From Nitrospira_D sp035465795 (GTDB taxonomy: Bacteria > Nitrospirota > Nitrospiria > Nitrospirales > Nitrospiraceae): 64,000 bases of DNA. Position numbers and translations under genes: made by a program. The number at the start of each line of letters is the position of its first letter. The first letter of the stretch is position 1. Below are positions 9,354 through 18,500 of this stretch, one piece after another. The stretch covers positions 186,001-250,000 of the forward strand of contig NZ_JBMWAN010000001.1 in the NCBI RefSeq assembly GCF_049546785.1, given 5' to 3'. The notes under the pieces are model-generated. The model saw only the letters and a program-made list of their open reading frames with translations. It was not told the origin of the DNA and did not search any database.

Positions 9354-10349
9354 TCAACTGCCCGCAGCGAAACGATTCCTGTTGCGAATCGGAGCAATCG
9401 GAGCAAATGGACTATTCAGTGTTTCTAAAGGGAAGGCGGGTATTCGGCTGATCCGCCGGAGCGCCTCTGTGATGCGCTCCGGTCTCCCCCAATCACTCCA
9501 CAGCACATTCGTCAGTTCGGTGACCGCGATACGATCGGGGACCTGCTGCAGGAGGTCAGAAGAAAAATTCTTTTCCGGCATATCCCGGTAGATCTCATCC
9601 AAAACACGGATCTCTTCTGCGGTACCGATTGCACGACGAAGGCGCTCAAAACGCTCCATCAGGTCAGGGAAACACTGCTGCCCCAACTTCCAAAGCATGT
9701 TCACCTTCGCTGTCACCACCAATGTGTTCCAGAGCGCGTTGTCCGACAACGCCGCATCAGCCTGCTGCGCCGTGGGCTTCTCCAAGAATTTCAGGACCGT
9801 CCGGATCTGCTTCGCTCCGGAATGGACAATGCGTCGCCCCGGCAGAATCCAGCCATAATCCGGCTCGAGGCGATCCGGCGCCACTCCCAGCAAGACGATG
9901 CGGTTTGCCAACCGCTCCGCGGCCAGGATCGCATCCCGCACGTTGTCCAGAAACTGGTCTTCAGGGTACACAAAATGGTCGGAGGGATAGATGACGACGG
10001 TGGCCCGGGGATCTCGCGCCCGCACATAGGTCAACGGCAAGAATACGCCGGCTGCCGTATCCCGGTTGGCCGGTTGTAACAAAATGGTTCCGACCCTGCC
10101 TCCATCCAGTTGCATCATCGCCTCCTGGCGATGCGTCCGCGCGATGACGAGGACAGACCGCTCCACCGGCGCGAGACGCGCCGCACGATCCAAGGTATGC
10201 TGGAGCATGGATCGCGTGCCAACAAAGGCACAAAACTGTTTTGGTCTCTGACGGCCTAACCACCGCTGTACGAAATACCCCAGGCGCGTACCTTCACCGC
10301 CGGCCAAGATGATCGACCACGGGCTCCCCTTGCTGTTCCGTTGCGTCAT
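9354..10349 (-). CDS. Mannose-1-phosphate guanylyltransferase-like nucleotidyltransferase
   Basis: 331 residues. The N-terminal nucleotidyltransferase signature is IILAGGEGTRLGYFVQRW followed by RPKQFC, as in mannose-1-phosphate guanylyltransferases (PKQ motif). VVIYPSDHFVYPED matches the central metal/nucleotide segment and KFLEKPT the sugar-phosphate segment. It should make GDP-mannose or a related NDP-sugar for surface polysaccharide. The C-terminal isomerase domain of ManC/AlgA is missing, so it is monofunctional. The exact sugar is not certain. ATG 10349 has AGAGGGG upstream. Confidence 0.78.
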   Translation of the reverse strand: MTQRNSKGSPWSIILAGGEGTRLGYFVQRWLGRQRPKQFCAFVGTRSMLQHTLDRAARLAPVERSVLVIARTHRQEAMMQLDGGRVGTILLQPANRDTAAGVFLPLTYVRARDPRATVVIYPSDHFVYPEDQFLDNVRDAILAAERLANRIVLLGVAPDRLEPDYGWILPGRRIVHSGAKQIRTVLKFLEKPTAQQADAALSDNALWNTLVVTAKVNMLWKLGQQCFPDLMERFERLRRAIGTAEEIRVLDEIYRDMPEKNFSSDLLQQVPDRIAVTELTNVLWSDWGRPERITEALRRISRIPAFPLETLNSPFAPIAPIRNRNRFAAGS

Positions 10350-10528
10350 ACGCCCCTCTTTCCACGGCTATCGTATGGAATGCAGGCCACCCGCATCTGC
10401 TCGAACCGTCTTCCGTCGCTTGTTGGTGTTGACGTTATGAACTCCGTATCACGATCGAGCGTCACTCATCCTCCCCCCTGGAAGGGCCCCTGATCGAGAG
10501 CCGGATCGTGCGCCCGGAGACAGTGATG

Positions 10529-10894
10529 CTACCGCCCACCTCTGCCGGATCCTGGCTCTCCGCGTTCAGTTTCAATATTCGATCTGAGTCGTGACGGACT
10601 GCGGCCTGCTTCTGGCCCAAGTAATCCGGCCCCTGGCCCAATTGATGGAGAAAGCGGAGCTGTCGGTTCGCCGAGATCAGGACTTCTGGGTGGCACGTAA
10701 GACTCCGGCGTGGGTGGACGTTCTCCGTGTCGAAGCCAGTTCTCCGCGTGACTTCCCGGTGTCTGTGACATCCCAGACGTTCCAGAAGTATTGGCATCAC
10801 TCGGATTGTCTGCTCCATGATACTGGCCTTGCACGATGCCAGAATAAGTAACCAGTGAGATCAGCACCAAGGTGCCCAACAGTCTGCATTGCAT
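10529..10894 (-). CDS. Small exported Pro/Ser-rich protein, unknown function
   Basis: Starts at ATG 10894 with GGAAGGAGCAGAC in front, a good ribosome site. The first 23 residues form a signal peptide (MQCRLLGTLVLISLV, cleavage near VQG). The rest is low-complexity, rich in Pro, Ser, Gly and Arg. A second frame on the same strand (10462-10818) gives a better-balanced C-terminal sequence including SITVSGRTIRLS, so a frameshift may hide a longer, more ordinary protein. No family recognised. Confidence 0.45.
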   Translation of the reverse strand: MQCRLLGTLVLISLVTYSGIVQGQYHGADNPSDANTSGTSGMSQTPGSHAENWLRHGERPPTPESYVPPRSPDLGEPTAPLSPSIGPGAGLLGPEAGRSPSRLRSNIETERGEPGSGRGGR

Positions 10895-11106
10895 GTCTGC
10901 TCCTTCCCTGCCATCAGTTGTCAGACATTATTGATCTCTACGCCGAAGGTTCTTCCTCGCAGCCATAGGCACAATCCCGCTGCCTTCAGCGGATTGGGGA
11001 TGACCGCTCAGGATGCCACGACTCAGAAAGATCAAACCGGGAACGCGCGGTCCGAAGCGTGAATGGCTGGCGTCACAATCACATCTTCCTTCCATTCTCA
11101 CCGCCT

Positions 11107-12519
11107 TTACTTGGACAACTTGTTGAACGCATCGAGGGCCGCGACCTTGTAACACTCCGCCAACGTGGGATAATTGAACACGGTCCGTAAGAAATACGGG
11201 AGTCCGCCGCCCAGCTCCAAGACGGCCTGTCCGATATGGATCAGTTCCGTGGCGCCGGTCCCGACGGCATGAACCCCCAATAATCGCTGATCCTCGCGAT
11301 GCACGAGCAATTTGAGAAACCCGCTGTCATCCCCAAGAATCTGTCCTCGTGCAATCTCTCGGTAGCGAGCAATGCCGGCTTCATAGGGGATCTTCTTGAT
11401 CGTCAGGTCATGTTCTGCCTGGCCGATTGCCGAGACCTCAGGCACGGCGTAGATGCCGATCGGGAGATGTTCAATCATCGGCCCCGTCTCCACACCAAAC
11501 GCATGACAAGCTGCAAGCCGTCCTTGCGAGAACGACGTGGAGGCTAAGCTCGGATAGCCGATGACGTCGCCCACTGCATAAATATGCGACACCGCGGTTC
11601 GGAACTGCTGATCGACTGTCAACCGTCCTCGCGCATCGGGCTTGAGCCCCACGGCTTCAAGGTTGAGCCGGCTAGTTGCGCCAATCCGCCCAACCGAAAA
11701 GAGGATTTGATCGGCTACGATCCACTTCCCTGACTCCAGGTGAACGACGGCCTGCGGGGGAGTGCTCGTTGTCACTTCCAGGCTTTCGACGGCTTCGCCC
11801 AGCCGGAACGTGACACGCTGGCGCCGCATCTGGTGCATAAGTTCATCCACGCTCTCCCTGTCCAAGAACTCCAGGAGCCGCTCGCGCTTGTCCACCACGA
11901 CCACCTCGACCTGAAGGGCGGCAAACATCGAGGCATACTCGATCCCGATGATGCCCCCGCCGACGACAACGAGCTTCTTAGGCAGCCGCCTGAGCCGGAC
12001 GACGTCATCGCTCGTGAGGATGATGTCTCCATCGACCGGTACGCCGGGAGGCGAGGCCGGGTACGTGCCCACGGCAATCAGAATGTTGGAAGCCGTCACC
12101 GTACGCTGGCCCTCCGTAGAGGTCACGACGAGGGTATGAAGACCGCTGAACGAAGCCTCTCCTCGAATCAGTTGGACGTCATTCCGGCACAGTTGCTGCT
12201 CGATCACCTGAGACTCGCGTCGGGCAACCACCCCCATACGATGAAGGAGTCCTTCCACGGAGAATCGCTGTGTTGGGTTGAGATCGCGGCGAAACGCCGG
12301 CCCATGGCCGAACTGGCCATTCCCCTGCGCGAGGGAACAGACGGCTTCGCGAAACGTCTTGCTCGGAATGGTTCCCATGTCCAGACAGACGCCTCCCATA
12401 GAGGGGCGTTTCTCCACGACTGCCACCCGTTTCCCCAGTTTGGCAGCCTGAATCGCAGCCCGCTGACCTGCGGGACCGCTGCCGATGCACAACAGATCAA
12501 AGTCATACCCTGCGCTCAT
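11107..12519 (-). CDS. sthA: Soluble pyridine nucleotide transhydrogenase (Si-specific)
   Basis: 470 residues of the flavoprotein disulfide reductase fold: FAD motif LLCIGSGPAGQRAAIQ, NAD(P) motif VVVGGGIIGIEYAS and a second FAD segment HIYAVGDVIGYP. The normally redox-active pair is CLDMGTIPSK, with Thr in place of the second Cys, which is the mark of SthA rather than dihydrolipoamide dehydrogenase or mercuric reductase. It moves hydride between NADPH and NAD+. ATG 12519 follows AAGGAGG; an upstream in-frame start at 12549 lacks support. Placement a little upstream of the zwf/gnd block suggests a redox-balance partner for the NADPH made there. Confidence 0.9.
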   Translation of the reverse strand: MSAGYDFDLLCIGSGPAGQRAAIQAAKLGKRVAVVEKRPSMGGVCLDMGTIPSKTFREAVCSLAQGNGQFGHGPAFRRDLNPTQRFSVEGLLHRMGVVARRESQVIEQQLCRNDVQLIRGEASFSGLHTLVVTSTEGQRTVTASNILIAVGTYPASPPGVPVDGDIILTSDDVVRLRRLPKKLVVVGGGIIGIEYASMFAALQVEVVVVDKRERLLEFLDRESVDELMHQMRRQRVTFRLGEAVESLEVTTSTPPQAVVHLESGKWIVADQILFSVGRIGATSRLNLEAVGLKPDARGRLTVDQQFRTAVSHIYAVGDVIGYPSLASTSFSQGRLAACHAFGVETGPMIEHLPIGIYAVPEVSAIGQAEHDLTIKKIPYEAGIARYREIARGQILGDDSGFLKLLVHREDQRLLGVHAVGTGATELIHIGQAVLELGGGLPYFLRTVFNYPTLAECYKVAALDAFNKLSK

Positions 12520-12758
12520 GGCTATCGCCTCCTTGCGCCAGGACGCCACCTGCGCCTTCCGCCGCGTTCGACCACCTACCGTCCGTCTTGAGGTAGGTCA
12601 TGCTCCTAGAATGCCTGCTGCACATACCTCTGCGCGTTCCCTGGGTGTGACTGATCATGTACATCTGTTCCCCCCAATGTCTTTAGAACTCATGACGATT
12701 CGATTATGTCTGAGCCCCCCATAGCCACTTCAGTCCACTGCGATCGGATGGGAATCCC

Positions 12759-13301
12759 CTACTCCATGTCACTGAGTCTTCGGCTGACCTCAACGGCATA
12801 GGAAGTAGGAGTAGAGGCAGCCCCCTTCTGTGCCGCTACAACCGTGGTGAACAGTTCCATGCTCAGCTCAGGTTGTCCTGCCGCCTGGGCCACATGGTTG
12901 CCATGCAGCGCACAGGCGACAACCATCGCTTCAGGATCAACAGCCAGCCTGGACGGAAGTGCCGCAATCAGCGACCGGACCGCAGCAGGCAGAAGAACAA
13001 AGGCCTGGTCCTGGGTAATCACCGCATGTGCAACGCGCTTCAACCGATGCAGGTCGGAATGGATCTCGTCAGGCTCTCTGCTCGAACGGCAATGGAGGTA
13101 TGTCTTCCATGCGGCCATAAATTCAGCGTCGTCGAGAGAAGGTGCCGGCCTCTCGAATGGCCACGAAAGGTAACAACCACTCAGTCCTGCGAGGCTCATG
13201 AGCAACAGCAATCCCACTACTCCGGATCGGCACCGCTTTCCCGCCAGAGCCGCATGAGCTATGACCGCGGAATGACCTCGTTCTCTGTTTGCCGATGCCA
13301 T
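12759..13301 (-). CDS. Predicted lipoprotein of unknown function
   Basis: About 180 residues. After a charged start, a hydrophobic run VVGLLLLMSLAGLSGC ends in a lipobox (L-S-G-C), so it is probably lipidated on the Cys and anchored outside the inner membrane. The remainder is helical with no recognised domain. I chose ATG 13301; the frame extends seven codons further. A sigma-54 type -24/-12 promoter lies about 130 bases upstream and a sigma-54 activator gene lies immediately beyond, so transcription is probably activator-dependent. Confidence 0.65.
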   Translation of the reverse strand: MASANRERGHSAVIAHAALAGKRCRSGVVGLLLLMSLAGLSGCYLSWPFERPAPSLDDAEFMAAWKTYLHCRSSREPDEIHSDLHRLKRVAHAVITQDQAFVLLPAAVRSLIAALPSRLAVDPEAMVVACALHGNHVAQAAGQPELSMELFTTVVAAQKGAASTPTSYAVEVSRRLSDME

Positions 13302-13433
13302 CGCCCATCCTCTTCGTAACAATTCGTGGCGTTGAATACCGGGGTATCTCTGAGTTTCAGGACGTCACATACCTTCTTGAAACATCACCTCGCCCAAACT
13401 CACGCGTATACGGATTTCTGGGCTACAAGACCA

Positions 13434-13448
13434 GCAAGCCACGTGCCA
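13434..13448 (-). promoter_or_regulatory. Sigma-54 (RpoN) -24/-12 promoter
   Basis: On the minus strand the sequence reads CTGGCACGTGGCTTGCTGG: TGGCAC at 13448-13443, a five-base spacer, then TTGC at 13437-13434. This equals the TGGCAC-N5-TTGC consensus. Transcription would start near 13422 and run into the lipoprotein gene at 13301. It is the only full consensus match I noticed in the window. Confidence 0.78.
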
Positions 13449-13575
13449 GATACACACGCAGCTCCACTGCCAACATAATGCACGCAATTTAAACTACTTA
13501 GCTGCGCTGCTGGGCCATTGCTCGTGGAAGGGGCCTGCCGTACCTATTTGCCTGTCGCCAGGACGCATCATTTAT

Positions 13576-13610
13576 CGCGAAGACTCGCGTTTTACCGCGA
13601 ACCTTGCGAA
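13576..13610. promoter_or_regulatory. Tandem CGCGAA half-sites, candidate enhancer for the sigma-54 activator
   Basis: CGCGAA occurs at 13576 and again at 13596, exactly 20 bases apart (about two helical turns). An inverted TCGCG lies between them (13585-13589) and a related TGCGAA at 13605-13610. The site is roughly 130-165 bases upstream of the -24 element, the usual distance for an upstream activating sequence. The rest of 13302-13905 shows no gene. Confidence 0.4.
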
Positions 13611-13905
13611 CGGACGGGGAGTTTCAATGAAGAGGTGTTCGTGAGATGAGACAACAGTCACGGCGCTCCACGCTGTTGAACGCAAGGCATAGGCCTGGAG
13701 GACGGATAGGAGTTCTGCACCTCCGAGGCCTGCGCGTCGTGGCCGGGCAACGTAGAGGCTGCGGCTACCTTTTAGCTTCTTTCATACGTGTAAGTTGGGA
13801 AACTACAGGGCCAGAATCAGAGTAGTTTCAGCATTTGAGCTAGTACTGTGGGAGGTCATCAGCCTTACCATCGTCACGGTTCAGGACGCGATCGCTCCAT
13901 GCTGC

Positions 13906-15495
13906 TCAGACAGACTCGCGATTGGCCGCGATGGTTGAGGAACATGATGGAGAGGCTTGTTCAAGGGGAGCGGGAAAGGTGGGCCGTGACAGCCCGAGCT
14001 TCTTCATCCGACTGCGCAGCGTGCTGGGGTTAACCCCCAATCGGTTGGCCGCTCCAAGCGGACCATAAATCCGCCACCCGGCGCGCTCAAGAACCTGAAG
14101 AATGTGAAGACGTTCTGAGTCGGGCACCGATGTGGGTTGTTCCACAACCGTCGATTGCCTCGGACGGGGCATCACGACGCGTTCGTCAATGTCGACGATA
14201 TGGGTCGAGGCAAGAATTGCCGCTCGTTCAACGACGTTCTCGAGTTCCCGAATATTTCCGGGCCAGTCATACTGCGCCAACCGTGTCAACGCCGAGTCAT
14301 GGAAGGTGAGGTTGCCCCGCTTGAGCTTCACCCGGCAGAGCTGGAGAAAATGTTGTGCCAGAAGCGGGACATCCTGGCTACGGTCACGCAAAGGGGGAAG
14401 CATGATCGGAAATACGTTCAGTCGATAGTACAAATCGGCTCGGAAACGTCTCTCGAGGACGGCTTGGGCGAGATCTAGATTGGTCGCAGCAATGAGACGC
14501 ACATCCACAGGCACCGACCGCACTCCCCCAACCCGATCGACTTGGTGATCTTCCAATACCCGTAGGAGTTTGGCCTGAACTTCTAATGGCATCTCCCCGA
14601 TTTCGTCGAGAAACAGTGTTCCTTCGTGAGCGAGTTCAAACCGGCCCTGATGCCGCTGAACCGCTCCGGTAAAGGCCCCCCGCTCGTGGCCGAACAATTC
14701 ACTTTCTACGAGACCGCCCGGCAGGGCCGCACAATTGAGCCGCACAAAGGGTTTCTTGTGCCGCAGACTGCTCTCGTGGATAGCACGCGCCACCAACTCT
14801 TTGCCCGTGCCAGTCTCCCCCGTGATCAGAACCGTTGTGGGTGTCGCGGCCACCGCCTCGATTTGCGCCATTACCTTGCGCAGGCTTTCACTCTTGCCGA
14901 CCAACAGTCCGAAATTATATTCCTGTTTAATCTCCTCAGTCAGGTAGGCGTTCTGTTTTGCAAGTTGCTGACTCAACTGGGTCAGCTGCTCATACGCCTG
15001 TACATTCTCAATGGCCAACGCAACCTGGATTGCAATCTGGCTCAAAAATTCCAATGTCTCTGAATCCGGCTCGCCCGACGCAATACTCCCGATGTTGAGA
15101 GTTCCCAGACACTTCCCGCGCGCAAGAAGCGGGAAGTTGACCATTCGGCCGAGCCCCTCTTCCGCATAGTACTGATCCTCAAGAAACACTTGCAGTTCTT
15201 GGAGATACGGCCGGACATGGATTTTGCGATGGTCATACACCCACCCCACGGCACTGCCGGTTCTCGGGATGATGGTGTCGCGTTGGAGCACCCGCTTCGG
15301 GACGCTGGTTTCAAGGGCATGAAACCGAAACCCATCTTCTTCAGGTGCATAGAGCAAAACACCGGCTCGTTCCCACGGAACGACCTCCTTGATGCGCTCG
15401 GTGCATGCCTGCCACAGGCTGGCCATCTCGCGCTGCGAGTTCAGCACATTAGAGACTTCGAGCAAGGCCCTGTACCGACGATAAACCTCGCTCAT
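13906..15495 (-). CDS. Sigma-54-dependent transcriptional activator with GAF domain (FhlA/NifA type)
   Basis: 529 residues. N-terminal GAF sensor domain (about 20-165), a linker coiled coil rich in Gln/Leu, an AAA+ domain with Walker A GETGTGKE, the sigma-54 contact loop GAFTGA and Walker B GTLFLDEIGEM, and a C-terminal Fis-type helix-turn-helix (GAANRLGVNPSTLRSRMKKL). Such proteins bind upstream sites and use ATP to open RpoN promoters; the GAF domain would sense a small molecule or redox state. I took ATG 15495 because homology starts there; the frame runs back to 15684. The downstream lipoprotein promoter is the obvious target. Confidence 0.9.
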   Translation of the reverse strand: MSEVYRRYRALLEVSNVLNSQREMASLWQACTERIKEVVPWERAGVLLYAPEEDGFRFHALETSVPKRVLQRDTIIPRTGSAVGWVYDHRKIHVRPYLQELQVFLEDQYYAEEGLGRMVNFPLLARGKCLGTLNIGSIASGEPDSETLEFLSQIAIQVALAIENVQAYEQLTQLSQQLAKQNAYLTEEIKQEYNFGLLVGKSESLRKVMAQIEAVAATPTTVLITGETGTGKELVARAIHESSLRHKKPFVRLNCAALPGGLVESELFGHERGAFTGAVQRHQGRFELAHEGTLFLDEIGEMPLEVQAKLLRVLEDHQVDRVGGVRSVPVDVRLIAATNLDLAQAVLERRFRADLYYRLNVFPIMLPPLRDRSQDVPLLAQHFLQLCRVKLKRGNLTFHDSALTRLAQYDWPGNIRELENVVERAAILASTHIVDIDERVVMPRPRQSTVVEQPTSVPDSERLHILQVLERAGWRIYGPLGAANRLGVNPSTLRSRMKKLGLSRPTFPAPLEQASPSCSSTIAANRESV

Positions 15496-15962
15496 ATTCA
15501 CATAGCTATACGAGTGGAATCTCTTAGTGACAGGCGGGCCTCGACCGGTATTCGTTCGCTCCGTGCCCGATGGTGTACAGAAGCCACGGGCTTTCCGAAC
15601 GCAATATCCTTGCCTGTCGAGATGCCTTGTGATCGTGCTGCTTTTTGATCGGAGTAACGAGACCGTGACGGCTACTAAAGCCACAAAACCGATGGGTTGT
15701 AGAGATTTAGCTCTTTTGTAGTTCTCGTGCAGGCTTATTTCTTTGGCATGTAGAACAACTTACGTATGAGAATGGCACTGAGCGCACTGAGCAGAATCGC
15801 TCGCTTTGTTTGCAAATCAGCTCAGGGCTCTCCGCAAATCCGAGCGTCGCGGACCGGAGATTTACCACCTTCTGAATCTCCTTCATCGCGGCTTCGTCTC
15901 GTCTTTAATGCACCTGGGCCATGGATGAAGAGCGGCACCGACACTGGGATGAAAAGCCTCGA
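15496..15962. other. 467-base intergenic stretch, no gene seen
   Basis: Between the activator start and the stop of the protease/FGE fusion. It should hold the activator promoter and any terminator of the fusion gene. I found no convincing coding region, -24/-12 element or strong hairpin. Confidence 0.4.
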
Positions 15963-17564
15963 TCAGGGCAGATCCTCCGCGCAGCGAAATCCCAGCGAAG
16001 GCCCCCAATAGGTCATATCGTCCCAGCCCCGATAGCTGGCGCGCAATTCCAGTGAACGATCGCCGGAGTCGCCTCCCCGCAATACACGGAACGACCCTCG
16101 CACCGGCCCTTGCGGGTCGCGCGCAGGGGCCGAGCGATAATAATCCTCCGCGTACCAGTCGTTGACCCACTCCGACACATTGCCGACAAGATCCGCCACT
16201 CCATAGGGCGAGACGGCAAAATCCATGGTGCCGACCGGATCGGTGCCGGTTTTCATGAGCTGCTGATCAACCGTTTTCGCCCGGGCCTTGAACACCTCAT
16301 CGCTGTTCCCCCAGGGATAGAGCCGCCCGTCGGTCCCTCGCGCCGCTTTTTCCCACTCCGCCTCCGTCGGAAGCCTTCTGCCCAGCCAGCGGCAATACCC
16401 GCGTGCTTGGCTCCATGTCACGTTGGTCACCGGATGTTCTCCGCGCGCGGTATCGTCGTAGCTCGACCGATCCTTTGGGAAGGGGCACGCTCCTGCCTCC
16501 ACACATTGCCGGTACCGGCGATTCGTGACGGCATATTTGTCAAACCAATAGGCGCTCACATATACCCGATGCATGGGACGCGAATCCGCCAATCCATCTT
16601 CCGACCCCATCAAGAACTCACCGGCCGGAATCAGCACCATCTGCTCGGGAGGGCGAACCCCGCGCTGGGTTAGTTGCTCAAGTTCGTTTTGCTGAACCCG
16701 GCGAAGCTCTTCATTAACCTTCTGAACCGCCGCCTCATCCGGCAACGGTACGGACGAATCATGGCTTCTGGGAACCGGCCCACGAGGGACCCGCGCAGAC
16801 GCAGCTTCGCTCTTGCCGCTCGCCTCCGGTGGGGACGCAGCTTGAGGTGGTGCGCCATCTCCCCCCCGCACAGTTTCGATCCTGACCGTTGCGCGAACCA
16901 GCGCCTCGACGAGATTCTGCCCGCTCGGTCCTTTCGGTCTCTTGCGCCCTTTCCCAAGCGTCGTGAAATCAAACGATTCGATATTTGCCAGCAGCGGGGT
17001 GGCATAACTCATTGGAACAGCAAAGGCCATCCCTTCCGAGATGACACCAGAGGGATGACTAAACTTCGTGATGATCACTCCCACCACTTCGCCCCGCGCA
17101 TTGAAGACCGGACCACCGCTGTTGCCAGGATTGACCGCGGCATCAACCTGGAAGACCCGCCGGACGCCTTTGGTTCGCACCGCTGCAACCCGCCCCCTGG
17201 TCACCGACACCTCGCGAAGTCCGAAGGGAAAACCAACGACCACGACTTCCTCATCCAATTTTACCGATCCCGCATATCCGAGCGGAGCGGTAGAAATGCC
17301 CGCGATTTCGATTTTCAGCAACGCGAGATCGTGTTCAACATCGATGCTCACCACCACCCCCGGGACACGCACCTCCCCGTACGTCACCACCACGATCCGC
17401 CGCGCATTCGCCACCACGTGAGAGGCCGTGAGCACGTACCCATCCGAATCGACGATCACCCCGCTTCCGGAGGGTTTTTCGCTTACTCCGCCGACACGCT
17501 CCGCTGCCAAGGCCGATCCCAGCCCGATCACCAGCAACCCTATGGTCAACGCCACGCTTTTCAT
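15963..17564 (-). CDS. Secreted trypsin-like (HtrA-type) protease fused to an FGE-sulfatase (SUMF1-fold) domain
   Basis: 533 residues. Signal peptide MKSVALTIGLLVIGLGSALAA, then a chymotrypsin-fold serine protease with a full triad: His in TASHVV, Asp in EHDLALLKI and Ser in NPGNSGGPVF. There is no PDZ domain. A low-complexity Pro/Ser linker (about 255-330) leads to an FGE-sulfatase domain beginning MVLIPAGEFLMGSEDG and ending RVLRGGDSGDRS...GFRCAEDLP. The Cys pair of true formylglycine-generating enzymes is absent, so this domain is likely for binding rather than catalysis. ATG 17564 overlaps the DUF3365 stop (ATGA), so the two are co-translated. It probably acts in the periplasm. Confidence 0.87.
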   Translation of the reverse strand: MKSVALTIGLLVIGLGSALAAERVGGVSEKPSGSGVIVDSDGYVLTASHVVANARRIVVVTYGEVRVPGVVVSIDVEHDLALLKIEIAGISTAPLGYAGSVKLDEEVVVVGFPFGLREVSVTRGRVAAVRTKGVRRVFQVDAAVNPGNSGGPVFNARGEVVGVIITKFSHPSGVISEGMAFAVPMSYATPLLANIESFDFTTLGKGRKRPKGPSGQNLVEALVRATVRIETVRGGDGAPPQAASPPEASGKSEAASARVPRGPVPRSHDSSVPLPDEAAVQKVNEELRRVQQNELEQLTQRGVRPPEQMVLIPAGEFLMGSEDGLADSRPMHRVYVSAYWFDKYAVTNRRYRQCVEAGACPFPKDRSSYDDTARGEHPVTNVTWSQARGYCRWLGRRLPTEAEWEKAARGTDGRLYPWGNSDEVFKARAKTVDQQLMKTGTDPVGTMDFAVSPYGVADLVGNVSEWVNDWYAEDYYRSAPARDPQGPVRGSFRVLRGGDSGDRSLELRASYRGWDDMTYWGPSLGFRCAEDLP

Positions 17565-18346
17565 TTGGCAATCGGGATAATCACGCTGATCGCTCCGGCA
17601 TTTTGTCCCAGTTTCAAGCCTTCCTTTGGATAGCCGGTCCGGTCCAGCTCCCCTTTCGGCTCCCCGTGACAATCGAGACAGCGCCTGGTGGTATAGAGCG
17701 GGAACATCAATCGGAATATCCCGCTCTTTGCGGTCGTCTCGCCGATCGGCTTTTCCCGGGGATAACTGGGATCGGCAAAGAACTCCAGCGCGGATCGCTC
17801 GGTCGAGTCCGGGGCATTGGCGACATTGCGAGGCGCCAGCGTCGTCTGTTTCATTCGGACTCCAGTCCGTTCGGTGAAGAGCGCGGCCACGCGGTCCCCA
17901 AATATCGCCGGGATAAATCTCCCAGGCTTCCCCGATGGATTCCTCTCTGACTGCACATCGGCAACGACGTGCCGACTCACCGCGACCAGTTCCTTCATCA
18001 ACTTCTTGGCCTGACCCGGCACGTGACCAGCATTGAGGTTGTGTAGGTCAACCCCGGACCGGCTGCGAAACATATCGGTCAATTGTCGTTCGAATACATC
18101 AGGGGCCAACCCCTTGCCGGATGTTCCTGGCTCATCGAAGATGTCTTGGTTTTCATTGATGACGGACCGGCCGGAATCCAGAAGAATGGCGAGGAGACGG
18201 GCCGTATGCTCCACTTCGAGAATCGTCTCGAACGTGATTCCCGTATCCGCTGCCGCTTCTTTCGCACAGACCGGCCGCCCCCCTGTCGCAGCAATTGCCG
18301 TGAGGAAGAGCAGCGCCGCCGTGACTACGCGCAGAGGCTTCGCCAT
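17561..18346 (-). CDS. DUF3365 (Tll0287-like) c-type haem protein, copy 1
   Basis: 261 residues with an N-terminal signal or anchor helix (VVTAALLFLTAIAATGG) and one CLDCHG haem-c attachment site near the C-terminus, followed by the GYPKEGLKLGQ and GAISVIIPI segments typical of DUF3365. Known members are periplasmic haem sensors or soluble redox proteins. ATG 18346 was chosen since the signal peptide starts there; the open frame extends to 18523. The stop overlaps the next gene start, the protease/FGE fusion, which implies a joint function, possibly redox-controlled proteolysis (inference). A second copy lies at 25597-26337. Confidence 0.85.
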   Translation of the reverse strand: MAKPLRVVTAALLFLTAIAATGGRPVCAKEAAADTGITFETILEVEHTARLLAILLDSGRSVINENQDIFDEPGTSGKGLAPDVFERQLTDMFRSRSGVDLHNLNAGHVPGQAKKLMKELVAVSRHVVADVQSERNPSGKPGRFIPAIFGDRVAALFTERTGVRMKQTTLAPRNVANAPDSTERSALEFFADPSYPREKPIGETTAKSGIFRLMFPLYTTRRCLDCHGEPKGELDRTGYPKEGLKLGQNAGAISVIIPIAK

Positions 18347-18500
18347 ACGGTCGTCTCCCACGCACCGGCCATGCCAACTACCAGCCCCGTCCGGTGTCCG
18401 CCAGCCATTCTGGATCGAGCCAGCGAACACCGTACTGCTAAAATCGTACGGTGGCCATCTGGTGAAGTGCCCAGCACCCCTGAGCTCGAATTCCTCAGGG

